From Bacteroidota bacterium (GTDB lineage Bacteria; Bacteroidota; Bacteroidia; NS11-12g; UBA955): a stretch of 9,952 nucleotides of DNA. The translations under genes were made by a program, and so were the position numbers. The stretch is from positions 1 to 9,952 of the forward strand of contig JAIYBO010000195.1 of NCBI GenBank assembly GCA_027488495.1, in the 5' to 3' direction. The notes below the pieces were generated by a model. That model saw only the letters and a program-made list of their open reading frames with translations, ran no database searches and was not told where the DNA came from. This document shows, piece by piece, positions 1-7,288 of this stretch (position 1 is its first letter; every line of letters begins with the position of its first letter).

Positions 1-758
1 AAAAATGGTATCTCCGCATTCAATCAAACCGGTTGGAAAAATACGAATTGCAATCCTGGTTGAAATTTCAAGCCATAGTACCCATCGTAACCACCGATGA
101 AATCGCCATCAAAAAGTACTTGGATCGTACGCACGAAAAATCACCCAATAAAGATATCCCCGCCATACATACCTATCAGCCCGGTATTGCCATAGAAAGA
201 CCCTTTGCATTCATTCATCAGCCACTGTCGTTGTTTCACATCGGCTCCATGGAATGGCAAGCCAATGAACAAGGAGTGATGTGGTTTCTTCACAAAGTTT
301 GGCCTCTACTGCTGAGTAAACTGCCACAAGCCAAGTTCCATTTGGCGGGAAAAGGACTCAATCCCCAAGACCCCCGCTTTTTTCAAACTGGGGTGGTGAA
401 TCATGGAGAAGTGCCCAATGCAGAGGATTTTATGCACCAACATGGCATCATGATTGTCCCAATTCTTTCGGGCAGCGGCATCCGCATCAAATCCCTAGAA
501 GCCATGGCCTTGGGCGTGCCAATTGTATCGACCTCTGTGGGTGCGCAAGGACTTTCCGTTACATCTGGCGCAGAGATGTACATCGCCGATCAACCCCAAG
601 CTTTTGCCGATGCCATTGTTGAATTGCTCAAACAACCTGCCATGGCCCAAATCCTCACACAAAATGCCAGAGGCTATGTGGAAATACACCACAACCTCAA
701 GCGAAATACCGCTGAATTGTTATCGTTCCTCCAAAAGCTGAAGTCGCCCACGGCTTGA
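1..758 (+). CDS. Glycosyltransferase, GT4 family (group 1), 5'-truncated
   Basis: Only the C-terminal part of the gene is present. The frame is open from base 3 with no stop, so the TTG at base 33 is not the real start. The visible 251 residues fit the end of the N-terminal Rossmann domain (A-I-V-P-I-V-T-T-D-E, where a family member typically marks the acceptor-side domain) followed by the nucleotide-sugar-binding domain. That domain starts near F-H-I-G-S-M-E-W (about base 234) and includes the motif G-S-G-I-R-I-K-S-L-E-A-M-A (bases 471-509), then G-V-P-I-V-S-T. The second Glu of the GT4 E-x7-E motif is present; the first is replaced by Ser, as is common in the G-S-G-x-R-x-K-x-L-E-A-M subgroup. 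It probably transfers a sugar from a nucleotide donor in the cytoplasm, perhaps for surface polysaccharide; donor and acceptor cannot be inferred. A 61-base gap separates it from the next gene. Confidence 0.85.
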   Translation, partial: KWYLRIQSNRLEKYELQSWLKFQAIVPIVTTDEIAIKKYLDRTHEKSPNKDIPAIHTYQPGIAIERPFAFIHQPLSLFHIGSMEWQANEQGVMWFLHKVWPLLLSKLPQAKFHLAGKGLNPQDPRFFQTGVVNHGEVPNAEDFMHQHGIMIVPILSGSGIRIKSLEAMALGVPIVSTSVGAQGLSVTSGAEMYIADQPQAFADAIVELLKQPAMAQILTQNARGYVEIHHNLKRNTAELLSFLQKLKSPTA

Positions 759-819
759 AAAATGTCATTTAATGGCCCATTGATTTGGGGTTGTGAACTT
801 TGTGAGTGAATTTTGAACC

Positions 820-3099
820 ATGTTAAAAAAGGCAAGGAGCCGATTTTTTTGGTTTTTATTGGTCATGGGATGTTGCGTGCAAGTGCAATCGCAATCGCTC
901 CCGTATGGCGTGCTGAAGTGTGAAGGTCCAGTACCGGCGGCCTTCTCAAAGCGAAGTTCTGAAAAAGCGCTACAAAATGTAAGTAACATCGAGAGGGCCA
1001 ATCAAAGCAAAAAAGAAATCAGCGAAGAACAAGAATTCGCCATGGTTTCTACGTTCGTGATTGATGAAATCTTGCGCAGTGGCAAGGTGCTTTACGGCGA
1101 TACCGTAACCCAATACATTCAAAAAGTGGCCAATCAATTGTTGGCCAATCAACCAGAAATTCTGGCCCAGCTCAATTTCTTTACTTTGAAGTCCAACCTG
1201 GTGAACGCCATCAGTACACACCAAGGATATATTTTTGTGACCACAGGATTGTTGGCACGCATCAAAAATGAATCTGAACTGGCATTCATTTTGGCCCATG
1301 AAATTTCACACTTTACCCAAAAGCACAATTTGTCATCGGCCAAGTTGAGAAATCGATTGTTGGATGAAAAGCAAGAAGGGAATTTCGAGGACCGCGTAAA
1401 AACCATTTACCAATATTCCCGCGAAAACGAAATGGAAGCCGATGAACTCGGCATGAAACTCTATCTCAGCGCGGGCTACGTGTTTGATTTTGGATTGGAT
1501 GCCTTGGCGATGCTCGAACACGCCGATGAACCTTTTGTGCATTCACACATCGGACCCAAACATTTTGAATCAGCCAATTGGAAAGTGGGCTATGGAACTG
1601 GCGGCATAGTTAATTCCGATAATAACCTCAAAACAAATTCTGGGAAAATGAACAAACAGGCCCAATTTGTTTGGCCCACAACGTTCCCAGAAATGCCTGC
1701 GCAAACCGAAGTAGACGAAACCTACAAAACACACCCCGATGTGGTGAATCGATTGCGGCGGGTAGAGGAAATCTTCGCCTCGGAATTCGATAAAGAGCTG
1801 TCAACCAAAGACTTCATCGCAACCACAAAATCGTATTTTGAACACATTCAACAGCGCGCGTGGATCGAAGACATCGTAGCAAACATCCGTCAAGCCAATT
1901 TCGTAGATGTCATCTATTTGGCCCATGGGTTGGATTCGCTGATGCCCAATCAAAACTTTTCCGCCGATGCCAAAGCCATGGCTTGGTACGGACTCGCACA
2001 TCACGTTTCAGGTGGGGAAGATATGAATGCGTTTGGCCTTCATGACGATCTTAAGTTATTATCCAATAAACAATTGCTGCCCCTCAATCATGTGATTCGG
2101 TCCATGAACAAAGATCAACTCATGATCATGTCGGTGCGAAGCATCGCCCTGGCCATCGCCCAGAAAGGGAATACCCCATTCCGAAGGAATTTGCTGGATT
2201 CTAGCATAAAAATCATGCTGTCTAATCCCACTTTTGAAATGTATCAATATCCGGTGGGGGCCATGGATACCGTCACAAATGGGGCCGCTTACTGGCACAG
2301 AGCGCTCATGGGTTTGAACCTCTTGGAAAATAGCGGGTATGCCTATTTTAAGCGCTTGAGGACGAAGGATTCTTTGGTTTTGCAAGTGGAGGCGAGCAAA
2401 GAGAAGCAGAAAATGAATGCACTGAAGAAAATGGGGGTGGGACACAGAGATTACATGGCCGTGCAATCGTTGGGCATTGATAGTTTGTGGATGTTTAGCC
2501 CCGATTATGATCAAATTGAACAGGCTGGATCTGGGAAAGTGACACGCAATTATGTGCGAGATGAGGCCATCGCTACCACCTTTGAGGATGATTATGCCGC
2601 CGCCGCCTCTGCCAATCAAATGCATTTGCAATTTTTGAAGAACATGGGCAGCGCCACATTGACCACCGAAGACGTGAATCGATTTGCGATGATGCAAGAT
2701 TGGATGGAAGAACGGTTGAACAATGGTTTAACGCCCATGATGTTGTTTCAAACGGCCCTCATGAAGTCGGAACTCAAAGAGAACAACATAGGCCATGTGG
2801 CATGGGCTGGTGCAGTGAATCACATCGAATCCCGCAAATTTTCACCGCTGTACATGATGGTGTCGATGATATATTTCCCAGCGTTTCCGTATTACGTTTA
2901 CTGGCAAATTACCAAAGCCAAGAAATTCCAGTTCGTGGTTTTGGTTTTCAATGCTGAGACTGGTGAAATGGATGGCATGTTCGCTCAAAAGTTTACCGCC
3001 GATTGGTCGCGGGATTTCTTGCGAAGCCATTTGTTCGATATCATGCAGCAGATCAAAACACCACCCAAAAGTAAAAAGCCGGGGAGGGCCGCTATATGA
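820..3099 (+). CDS. M48-family zinc metalloprotease with signal peptide and long C-terminal extension
   Basis: This 759-residue protein is an exported zinc-dependent peptidase. Residues 1-24 look like a signal peptide (basic M-L-K-K-A-R, then a hydrophobic core). A Cys follows V-M-G at residue 18, an imperfect lipobox, so a lipoprotein is possible. The zinc site is H160-E-I-S-H164, with the third ligand most likely E204 in E-M-E-A-D208. The family's T-H-P motif occurs at 304-306, followed by R-L-R-R; in the relative BepA the His at this position has a regulatory role. BepA itself carries TPRs, but no clear TPRs are seen here. Residues about 320-759 are unassigned and include a hydrophobic stretch at 674-703. 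The start is fixed by an in-frame stop at 814-816, just upstream of the ATG. It is the first gene of a four-gene envelope cassette and overlaps the next gene by ATGA. Likely periplasmic or membrane-attached; substrate unknown. Confidence 0.88.
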   Translation: MLKKARSRFFWFLLVMGCCVQVQSQSLPYGVLKCEGPVPAAFSKRSSEKALQNVSNIERANQSKKEISEEQEFAMVSTFVIDEILRSGKVLYGDTVTQYIQKVANQLLANQPEILAQLNFFTLKSNLVNAISTHQGYIFVTTGLLARIKNESELAFILAHEISHFTQKHNLSSAKLRNRLLDEKQEGNFEDRVKTIYQYSRENEMEADELGMKLYLSAGYVFDFGLDALAMLEHADEPFVHSHIGPKHFESANWKVGYGTGGIVNSDNNLKTNSGKMNKQAQFVWPTTFPEMPAQTEVDETYKTHPDVVNRLRRVEEIFASEFDKELSTKDFIATTKSYFEHIQQRAWIEDIVANIRQANFVDVIYLAHGLDSLMPNQNFSADAKAMAWYGLAHHVSGGEDMNAFGLHDDLKLLSNKQLLPLNHVIRSMNKDQLMIMSVRSIALAIAQKGNTPFRRNLLDSSIKIMLSNPTFEMYQYPVGAMDTVTNGAAYWHRALMGLNLLENSGYAYFKRLRTKDSLVLQVEASKEKQKMNALKKMGVGHRDYMAVQSLGIDSLWMFSPDYDQIEQAGSGKVTRNYVRDEAIATTFEDDYAAAASANQMHLQFLKNMGSATLTTEDVNRFAMMQDWMEERLNNGLTPMMLFQTALMKSELKENNIGHVAWAGAVNHIESRKFSPLYMMVSMIYFPAFPYYVYWQITKAKKFQFVVLVFNAETGEMDGMFAQKFTADWSRDFLRSHLFDIMQQIKTPPKSKKPGRAAI
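3081..3087 (+). promoter_or_regulatory. Shine-Dalgarno-like site before the beta-barrel gene
   Basis: GGGGAGG lies 8 bases before the ATG at 3096, inside the last codons of the M48 protease gene (Pro-Gly-Arg). The other starts here with ordinary gaps (820, 7289, 8357, 9268) lack such a site, so it may support re-initiation at the ATGA overlap. It could also be a by-product of the encoded Gly-Arg. Confidence 0.45.
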
Positions 3100-3890
3100 T
3101 GTTCAAGTTTTTCCATCGATGGATGCTGGGGCTTATAATGTTTGGTTTTCAGCAAATTGGCGCTCAGTCTTTGAACAATCCCGGTTTTGTGGGACGTACG
3201 CAAAGTGTGTCTACGGGAACCCAATTGTCGGCAGGTATTTACAAAGGTTTGCAAACTCAAGCCCTTTGGGTAGCGAGTTATGAGAAAACCCTTCGTCGCG
3301 ATCTATTGGTGCAGTTGAGGTATACCGCTGGCGCATTGAATGTGGCATTCCCCCAACACACTTTGATTGTGGATGGTCCTGGGTCGGGTTCGGCTGTGGT
3401 TTACGATGGACAGTTGGATTTTGGGAATCCGCCCGCCATTTTTACACAAAGTTTCGGTGTTCAGATGAAACAATATTTGCTCGGTAGAGGTGCATTGGCT
3501 CCGTTTGGTATGTACTTTAGTTACGGTGGCGAAGTGCGAAAGGTGTCTGCCACAGATTCTTTCAACCAAATGGTTTTGATATCGATTGATTATAACAATC
3601 CAGATAGGTCTGCTCGATTCGATATGCCTGCGGTGATGCCTCGTCCGGTTCAATCATTCAACGTATTGGTGGGGATTGGCAATAAGAGATTCTTCCAAAA
3701 GAATTGGTTCTTAGATTATCAATTTGGAATGACATGGATGATCATTTCGAATGCAACCACCTACAGCGATTTTGATCAAACTACAGGCCCCAGACACAAT
3801 TCGCAAAATGCCGCGGAGTTGAGGATGAGGATGGCCGATACACGTCGCCAATTATTTACATTAAACATAACCACCGGGATGGTCTTTTAA
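3096..3890 (+). CDS. Predicted outer-membrane beta-barrel-like protein, function unknown
   Basis: The 264-residue product starts with a signal peptide (F-H-R-W-M-L-G-L-I-M-F-G-F-Q-Q-I-G-A-Q-S) with likely cleavage after the A-Q-S region near residue 24. The mature part is rich in aromatic and alternating polar/hydrophobic residues, for example L-L-V-Q-L-R-Y-T and F-G-V-Q-M-K-Q-Y-L-L. It ends in a strand-like L-N-I-T-T-G-M-V-F with terminal Phe. This is the usual look of small outer-membrane barrels, where a C-terminal aromatic residue helps BAM recognition. I compared it mentally with PorP/SprF T9SS proteins, but the conserved N-terminal region typical of that family is not evident, so I do not assign it. 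The ATG at 3096 overlaps the upstream stop as ATGA; a second ATG follows directly at 3099. Co-transcription with the protease before it and the lipoprotein 10 bases after it is likely. Confidence 0.7.
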   Translation: MMFKFFHRWMLGLIMFGFQQIGAQSLNNPGFVGRTQSVSTGTQLSAGIYKGLQTQALWVASYEKTLRRDLLVQLRYTAGALNVAFPQHTLIVDGPGSGSAVVYDGQLDFGNPPAIFTQSFGVQMKQYLLGRGALAPFGMYFSYGGEVRKVSATDSFNQMVLISIDYNNPDRSARFDMPAVMPRPVQSFNVLVGIGNKRFFQKNWFLDYQFGMTWMIISNATTYSDFDQTTGPRHNSQNAAELRMRMADTRRQLFTLNITTGMVF

Positions 3891-3900
3891 TTTGGAAATC

Positions 3901-4470
3901 ATGAAAAAATTGATTATATTAAGTCTTGTGTTAACGGCCTTCGTGGCGTGCACAAAAATGGAACCCTTGGCTGCGGATAAAGTGTCGTATCGCCAAGCCC
4001 AAAACATGCAAAACTTTTATGAGCCTTATACTTACAACAACTGTGGTTTGGCTGCAGGATATTCGAAATCGTCTAATCAGTCTTTGAACGACAGTTGGAT
4101 TTACACGGGAAAGGTAATGGGGATTTCTGAAACCTTCTTGTTCAAAAGCAAAGACGGCAAAAAGAATTTGAGTTTTTCATTCCCATATTTGTACAGAGAG
4201 AATTCAGCCTATTTTACGTATACTCATTGGAATTTGGAAGAGAACTCTTGGAATCAATCTGAAAGTCCGGGCGGTGTGCAAATGACCGGTAACATCATGT
4301 TGGGTAGTAAAACCTATGCGGTATTTCTCACTTGCCAGCGCATTTATGTGCGCCATCGTGAGAATCAGCACTTCATTGAAATGTGCGATGGCAATTGCAT
4401 GTTTCGCCTCAATGGTACTGAAGTGAATAGTGATATGTCGATCAATTTAATGTGGGAGGAAAATCGATGA
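3901..4470 (+). CDS. Small cysteine-containing lipoprotein, function unknown
   Basis: I chose the ATG at 3901 (M-K-K-L-I-I-L-S-L-V-L) over the in-frame TTG at 3892, because it gives a standard lipoprotein signal peptide. The predicted lipobox is F-V-A-C, with the lipidated Cys at residue 17. The protein has 189 residues. The mature chain is rich in Tyr, Asn and Ser and holds four further cysteines (48, 145, 162 and 166, the last two in C-D-G-N-C), enough for two disulfides in the periplasm or at the surface. No domain is recognised. The upstream gap is only 10 bases, and its stop overlaps the ATG of the next gene as ATGA, so it is probably translated together with the T9SS cargo protein. A role as partner or anchor of its neighbours is possible but not shown. 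Confidence 0.78.
   Translation: MKKLIILSLVLTAFVACTKMEPLAADKVSYRQAQNMQNFYEPYTYNNCGLAAGYSKSSNQSLNDSWIYTGKVMGISETFLFKSKDGKKNLSFSFPYLYRENSAYFTYTHWNLEENSWNQSESPGGVQMTGNIMLGSKTYAVFLTCQRIYVRHRENQHFIEMCDGNCMFRLNGTEVNSDMSINLMWEENR
4454..4460 (+). promoter_or_regulatory. Shine-Dalgarno site that decides the start at 4467
   Basis: GGGAGGA ends 6 bases before the ATG at 4467, an ideal spacing. It favours this ATG over the in-frame GTG at 4452, which would add five residues ahead of a canonical M-K-K-R signal peptide. The site lies inside the 3' end of the lipoprotein gene. Confidence 0.6.
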
Positions 4471-6821
4471 AAAAGCGTTTGATATTTTGTTTTTTGGGAT
4501 TCTTTTTGATGTCTGGCATCGCCCAGTCACAGCCGGTTAAACCTACGATTTCCCAACCAAGCAACAACCAAATCAATGTTCCATTGATACCGGGCTTCAG
4601 CATTTATTTGAACACTGGTTCTTTGGATTCGATATTGGTGGAGATAGACAGTACTGCGTCGTTCAATTCTGTTGGGAAAAAGAGCTATAAATCCTACAGC
4701 AAGGTTTGTTCAAATTGCGCCGTTTTGCCAAAGATTCAATTTGCCATATCGCAAACGTGGTATGTCCGCGCCCGCGCTTGGCGATCGGGATTGCAAGGCG
4801 CTTGGAGCAATGCCAATAAATTTACCACAGCCTCCAGTGCATTGCCCATCTATAATGCCTCGCCCAGTTATGATTTTACCGCGGTGATGCCAGAATTTCT
4901 GTATCGCTTTTCGGGTACCAATGTGTTGTATCAGGTAAGTAAAACCGCAGATTTTGTATCGCCCTTGATCATTGGGCAAGTTTTTTCGCATGATTCGTTT
5001 GAGGGAAAAGAAGGCGACAACATGTATGCACGATTGCGAGGGTTGCCCCAAAATCAAACCTTGTATATGCGCTCTCGGTATTTCTTGCGAAAAGACACTG
5101 CGGCATGGGGACCCACACATACCTTCACCTTGAAATATAAACCGGAGATTACAGGGGGTGGGGTTGTGAATTCACTGGTGGTTTTCCCATCGATCAATTG
5201 GGCCATTTACGCCTACAGCAACGCTGTGGATACCTCCGTTTTTTACGAATTTCAACGTGCTTCTGATTCGTTGTTTACAAACCCAACAACGTTTAAAACC
5301 AACGAGTATTCCAATACGGTAGTGTTGAAGCCTGGTGCCAATTTTATTCGCTATCGGGTAATACATCGTAGCTTAATTACTGCATGGTCTAATGTGGCGA
5401 AATACACAACCAATGATGTATTGCCAGCGCCCATATTGTCGAGCCAAGGCAACGCGTTTAGAACAGCACAAGCCAATCTCGGGCCCAATTTGTCGGTCAT
5501 TCAGTGGCAAGCCGATACCACCACGAAATTCAATTCCTCGAGATTGGTTTCTTGGGATTCAACCTATAAACCTTTGAATGCCAACCGCTATTTTCCTTTG
5601 GTTAGCGATGATTTTGCGAAGTTTCGCAATTGTTACCTCCGCTACCGCACCGGAAATGGCACCGACTGGATGTCGTGGAGTGCACCATCCGTATCCATGT
5701 ATTGGCAATTGCAGGGTAGCACCCAAAATCAGAATTTCTCTTTGTCTCAGCAGTTCGATTTCTTCCCAATGAATGGGGTGGTGGGGTACTATATTTTGGC
5801 GGATATTGATTCAACTTTCAAAACAGCAAAGGCCTTTTCTAGCAGTTTGAATACCACCGCTGTAAATGTGGTTCTGAACGATATTCAACTCGATTACCCC
5901 ACGGTATATTACAAAGTTTATGCACGGTCTTCGAAAGGGTTGAGTACGCCCCGAACATACAAGATCACAAATACAATCGTACCCACCATTTGGGGCCCTG
6001 GTTCTGGTCAGAGTTTCGAGGAAACCGTGCCCTATAGCATCGCCGGAAAATCAGGGTCGGCCGACATGGAGTTTCAAGTGGCCAAAGATGCCGCCTTTAC
6101 CCAAATCGATGGTGCGTTTGTGTCTGCCAATGGCGGTAATACAGGGAATTTGCCCGTGTCTGGCCCAGGGGATTATTTCTTCCGTGTGCGATACATCAAC
6201 GCTCGCTCAAAAGGGACATGGTCGGTTACCGTGCCGTTCAAAATCACCAAAGTGTCTCAAATGGCGCCGCCGATATTGAGAAGTCCCTCCAATGGTGCAG
6301 TCAACATCGATTCCAAAAAGTCGAAATTTGTATGGAATCCAGTCCCGGGAGCAACCCAATATCTCATTTCAATTTTTGCCACTGCTACAAGTAAATTGTT
6401 GTATCAGAATTTTACCGACTCAACCTCGATTTGGGTGGGTGATTTGCCAGCGAATTTGGGATGCCAGTGGACCGTTTTGGCCATGGGCGATAAGATTTCC
6501 AAACAGTACAGTGCAACATGGAAATTCACCACCAATGCGATGGTTTCTACTCAAGCAGAGGCGGGTTCATTCGGAGGGTTAACAGTGTTCCCGATACCAG
6601 CAAGTGACCTGCTTTGGGTTCGCACGCAGGGTGTTGACAATCTGTCCTCCGTAAGGGTTTTTGACGCTTTGGGTAATTGTATTTACAGCCAAGCAGACGC
6701 ATCGCCCATCAACATTGAAACTATGCCTCAAGCCATAGAAATCAATGTGCAGGACTGGCCACAAGGTGTGTATTATCTGCAGGCCGGTTCGTCAAGGGTG
6801 CGTTTTGTGGTCACACACTAG
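4467..6821 (+). CDS. Modular surface or secreted protein with Ig/FN3-like repeats and T9SS sorting domain
   Basis: This 784-residue protein has a signal peptide (M-K-K-R-L-I-F-C-F-L-G-F-F-L-M-S-G-I-A-Q-S, cleavage near 20-22). About seven beta-sandwich-like modules follow, roughly 25-122, 126-228, 229-315, 319-412, 414-503, 505-595 and 601-696. Most begin with P-x-I/L plus a loop and end with a strand such as W-Y-V-R-A-R-A-W, then W-S and F-T-T, the look of Ig/FN3-type folds. Residues 707-784 form a type A T9SS C-terminal sorting domain: V-F-P-I-P-A-S-D-L-L-W-V, V-R-V-F-D-A-L-G, W-P-Q-G-V-Y-Y-L and a final V-R-F-V-V. This domain normally directs export across the outer membrane and is then cleaved. 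No catalytic domain is seen, so adhesion or scaffolding is more likely than enzymatic activity. It is last in the cassette and overlaps the lipoprotein stop by ATGA; its own stop interlocks with that of the opposing gene. Confidence 0.87.
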   Translation: MKKRLIFCFLGFFLMSGIAQSQPVKPTISQPSNNQINVPLIPGFSIYLNTGSLDSILVEIDSTASFNSVGKKSYKSYSKVCSNCAVLPKIQFAISQTWYVRARAWRSGLQGAWSNANKFTTASSALPIYNASPSYDFTAVMPEFLYRFSGTNVLYQVSKTADFVSPLIIGQVFSHDSFEGKEGDNMYARLRGLPQNQTLYMRSRYFLRKDTAAWGPTHTFTLKYKPEITGGGVVNSLVVFPSINWAIYAYSNAVDTSVFYEFQRASDSLFTNPTTFKTNEYSNTVVLKPGANFIRYRVIHRSLITAWSNVAKYTTNDVLPAPILSSQGNAFRTAQANLGPNLSVIQWQADTTTKFNSSRLVSWDSTYKPLNANRYFPLVSDDFAKFRNCYLRYRTGNGTDWMSWSAPSVSMYWQLQGSTQNQNFSLSQQFDFFPMNGVVGYYILADIDSTFKTAKAFSSSLNTTAVNVVLNDIQLDYPTVYYKVYARSSKGLSTPRTYKITNTIVPTIWGPGSGQSFEETVPYSIAGKSGSADMEFQVAKDAAFTQIDGAFVSANGGNTGNLPVSGPGDYFFRVRYINARSKGTWSVTVPFKITKVSQMAPPILRSPSNGAVNIDSKKSKFVWNPVPGATQYLISIFATATSKLLYQNFTDSTSIWVGDLPANLGCQWTVLAMGDKISKQYSATWKFTTNAMVSTQAEAGSFGGLTVFPIPASDLLWVRTQGVDNLSSVRVFDALGNCIYSQADASPINIETMPQAIEINVQDWPQGVYYLQAGSSRVRFVVTH

Positions 6822-7240
6822 GGCTGATAGGTCATTTTGAAATGGGGAATACCCGCTTCAAAAAAACGATCACCTTGGGCGACAAAGCCGTGTTTTTCAT
6901 AAAATCCCATGGCGTGTTCTTGGGCATGTAGGTAAAGCACATGGCCCGATTCCCCCAATTCTTTCAAGCAATTCTGTAACAAAGCGGCGCCAATTCCGGC
7001 GGTGCGGTGCTCTTTCAAAACAGCAAATCGCTCCAGTTTGTAGCCGTAATCCGTTTTGCGGTATCTGCATGTACCCGCAGGAAGTCCGTTGGAAATAGCC
7101 AAGAAATGTGAACTGATGGTTTCATGTTCATCGTATTCTTCTTCGGGCGGACATTCCTGCTCAATCACAAAAACAATGCGACGTATATCAAAAGCTTTTG
7201 CCATATCGGCAGGGTTTCCTATGGGGTGCACGTGTATCAT
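6818..7240 (-). CDS. GNAT-family N-acetyltransferase (ElaA/YjcF-like)
   Basis: I chose the ATG whose first base is 7240 (M-I-H-V-H-P-I-G, 140 residues), because the frame upstream of it runs through the promoter region and adds residues unlike the family. The early block R-x-x-V-F-V-I-E-Q-E-C-P (20-31), then E-R-F-A-V (70-74), resembles YjcF/ElaA-type proteins. The acetyl-CoA pyrophosphate loop is R79-T-A-G-I-G84, followed by a C-terminal F-Y-E-K-H-G-F (113-119) and the end block G-I-P-H-F-K-M (130-136). It transfers acetyl from acetyl-CoA to an amine acceptor that cannot be named from sequence. It is cytoplasmic, with no signal or membrane segment. It is transcribed divergently from fbaB and convergently with the T9SS cargo gene, sharing the CTAG at 6818-6821 for both stop codons. 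Confidence 0.9.
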   Translation of the reverse strand: MIHVHPIGNPADMAKAFDIRRIVFVIEQECPPEEEYDEHETISSHFLAISNGLPAGTCRYRKTDYGYKLERFAVLKEHRTAGIGAALLQNCLKELGESGHVLYLHAQEHAMGFYEKHGFVAQGDRFFEAGIPHFKMTYQP

Positions 7241-7252
7241 CAGAAAAATGGT

Positions 7253-7260
7253 TAAATTTG
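7253..7260 (+). promoter_or_regulatory. Predicted fbaB promoter -7 box (TAnnTTTG)
   Basis: TAAATTTG matches the Bacteroidota -7 consensus TAnnTTTG exactly and lies 28 bases before the fbaB ATG, giving an expected 5' leader of about 20 bases. No TTG or TTTG is found at the usual -33 distance, so the assignment rests on the -7 box and position alone. Confidence 0.5.
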
Positions 7261-7263
7261 CAT

Positions 7264-7271
7264 CAAACTTA
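7264..7271 (-). promoter_or_regulatory. Predicted acetyltransferase promoter -7 box (TAnnTTTG)
   Basis: Read on the minus strand, these bases are TAAGTTTG, an exact TAnnTTTG match 23 bases before the acetyltransferase ATG. A minus-strand TTG at 7295-7297 lies 23 bases further upstream, at the outer limit of the spacing reported for the -33 element in this phylum. Confidence 0.5.
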
Positions 7272-7288
7272 ATACAAAAAAACAACGC

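Noticed and set aside
795..802. GAACTTTG upstream of the M48 gene as a -7 promoter box
   Set aside because: It mismatches the consensus T at position 1, and no TTG is found 17-23 bases upstream. A promoter in 759-819 is plausible but not supported by a clear motif.
2059..2697. Open frame of 212 codons on the minus strand inside the M48 gene
   Set aside because: It is antisense to a strongly supported protease gene, has no recognisable domain, and its composition follows the complement of the real codons.
3096..3890. Assignment of the barrel-like protein to PorP/SprF of the T9SS
   Set aside because: The conserved N-terminal region of that family is not evident, and the match rests only on general barrel-like composition.
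3887..3894. TTAATTTG just before the lipoprotein gene, and the same string at 8344-8351 before accD, as -7 boxes
   Set aside because: Each has one mismatch to TAnnTTTG and lies so close to the ATG that transcription would begin at or after the start codon. Both arise from a TAA stop followed by TTTG.
6838..6866. Possible hairpin around GAAATGGGG and CCCGCTTC as a terminator for the T9SS cargo gene
   Set aside because: The stem has a mismatch and is followed by A residues on the plus strand; on the minus strand the T run precedes the stem. Neither orientation fits an intrinsic terminator.
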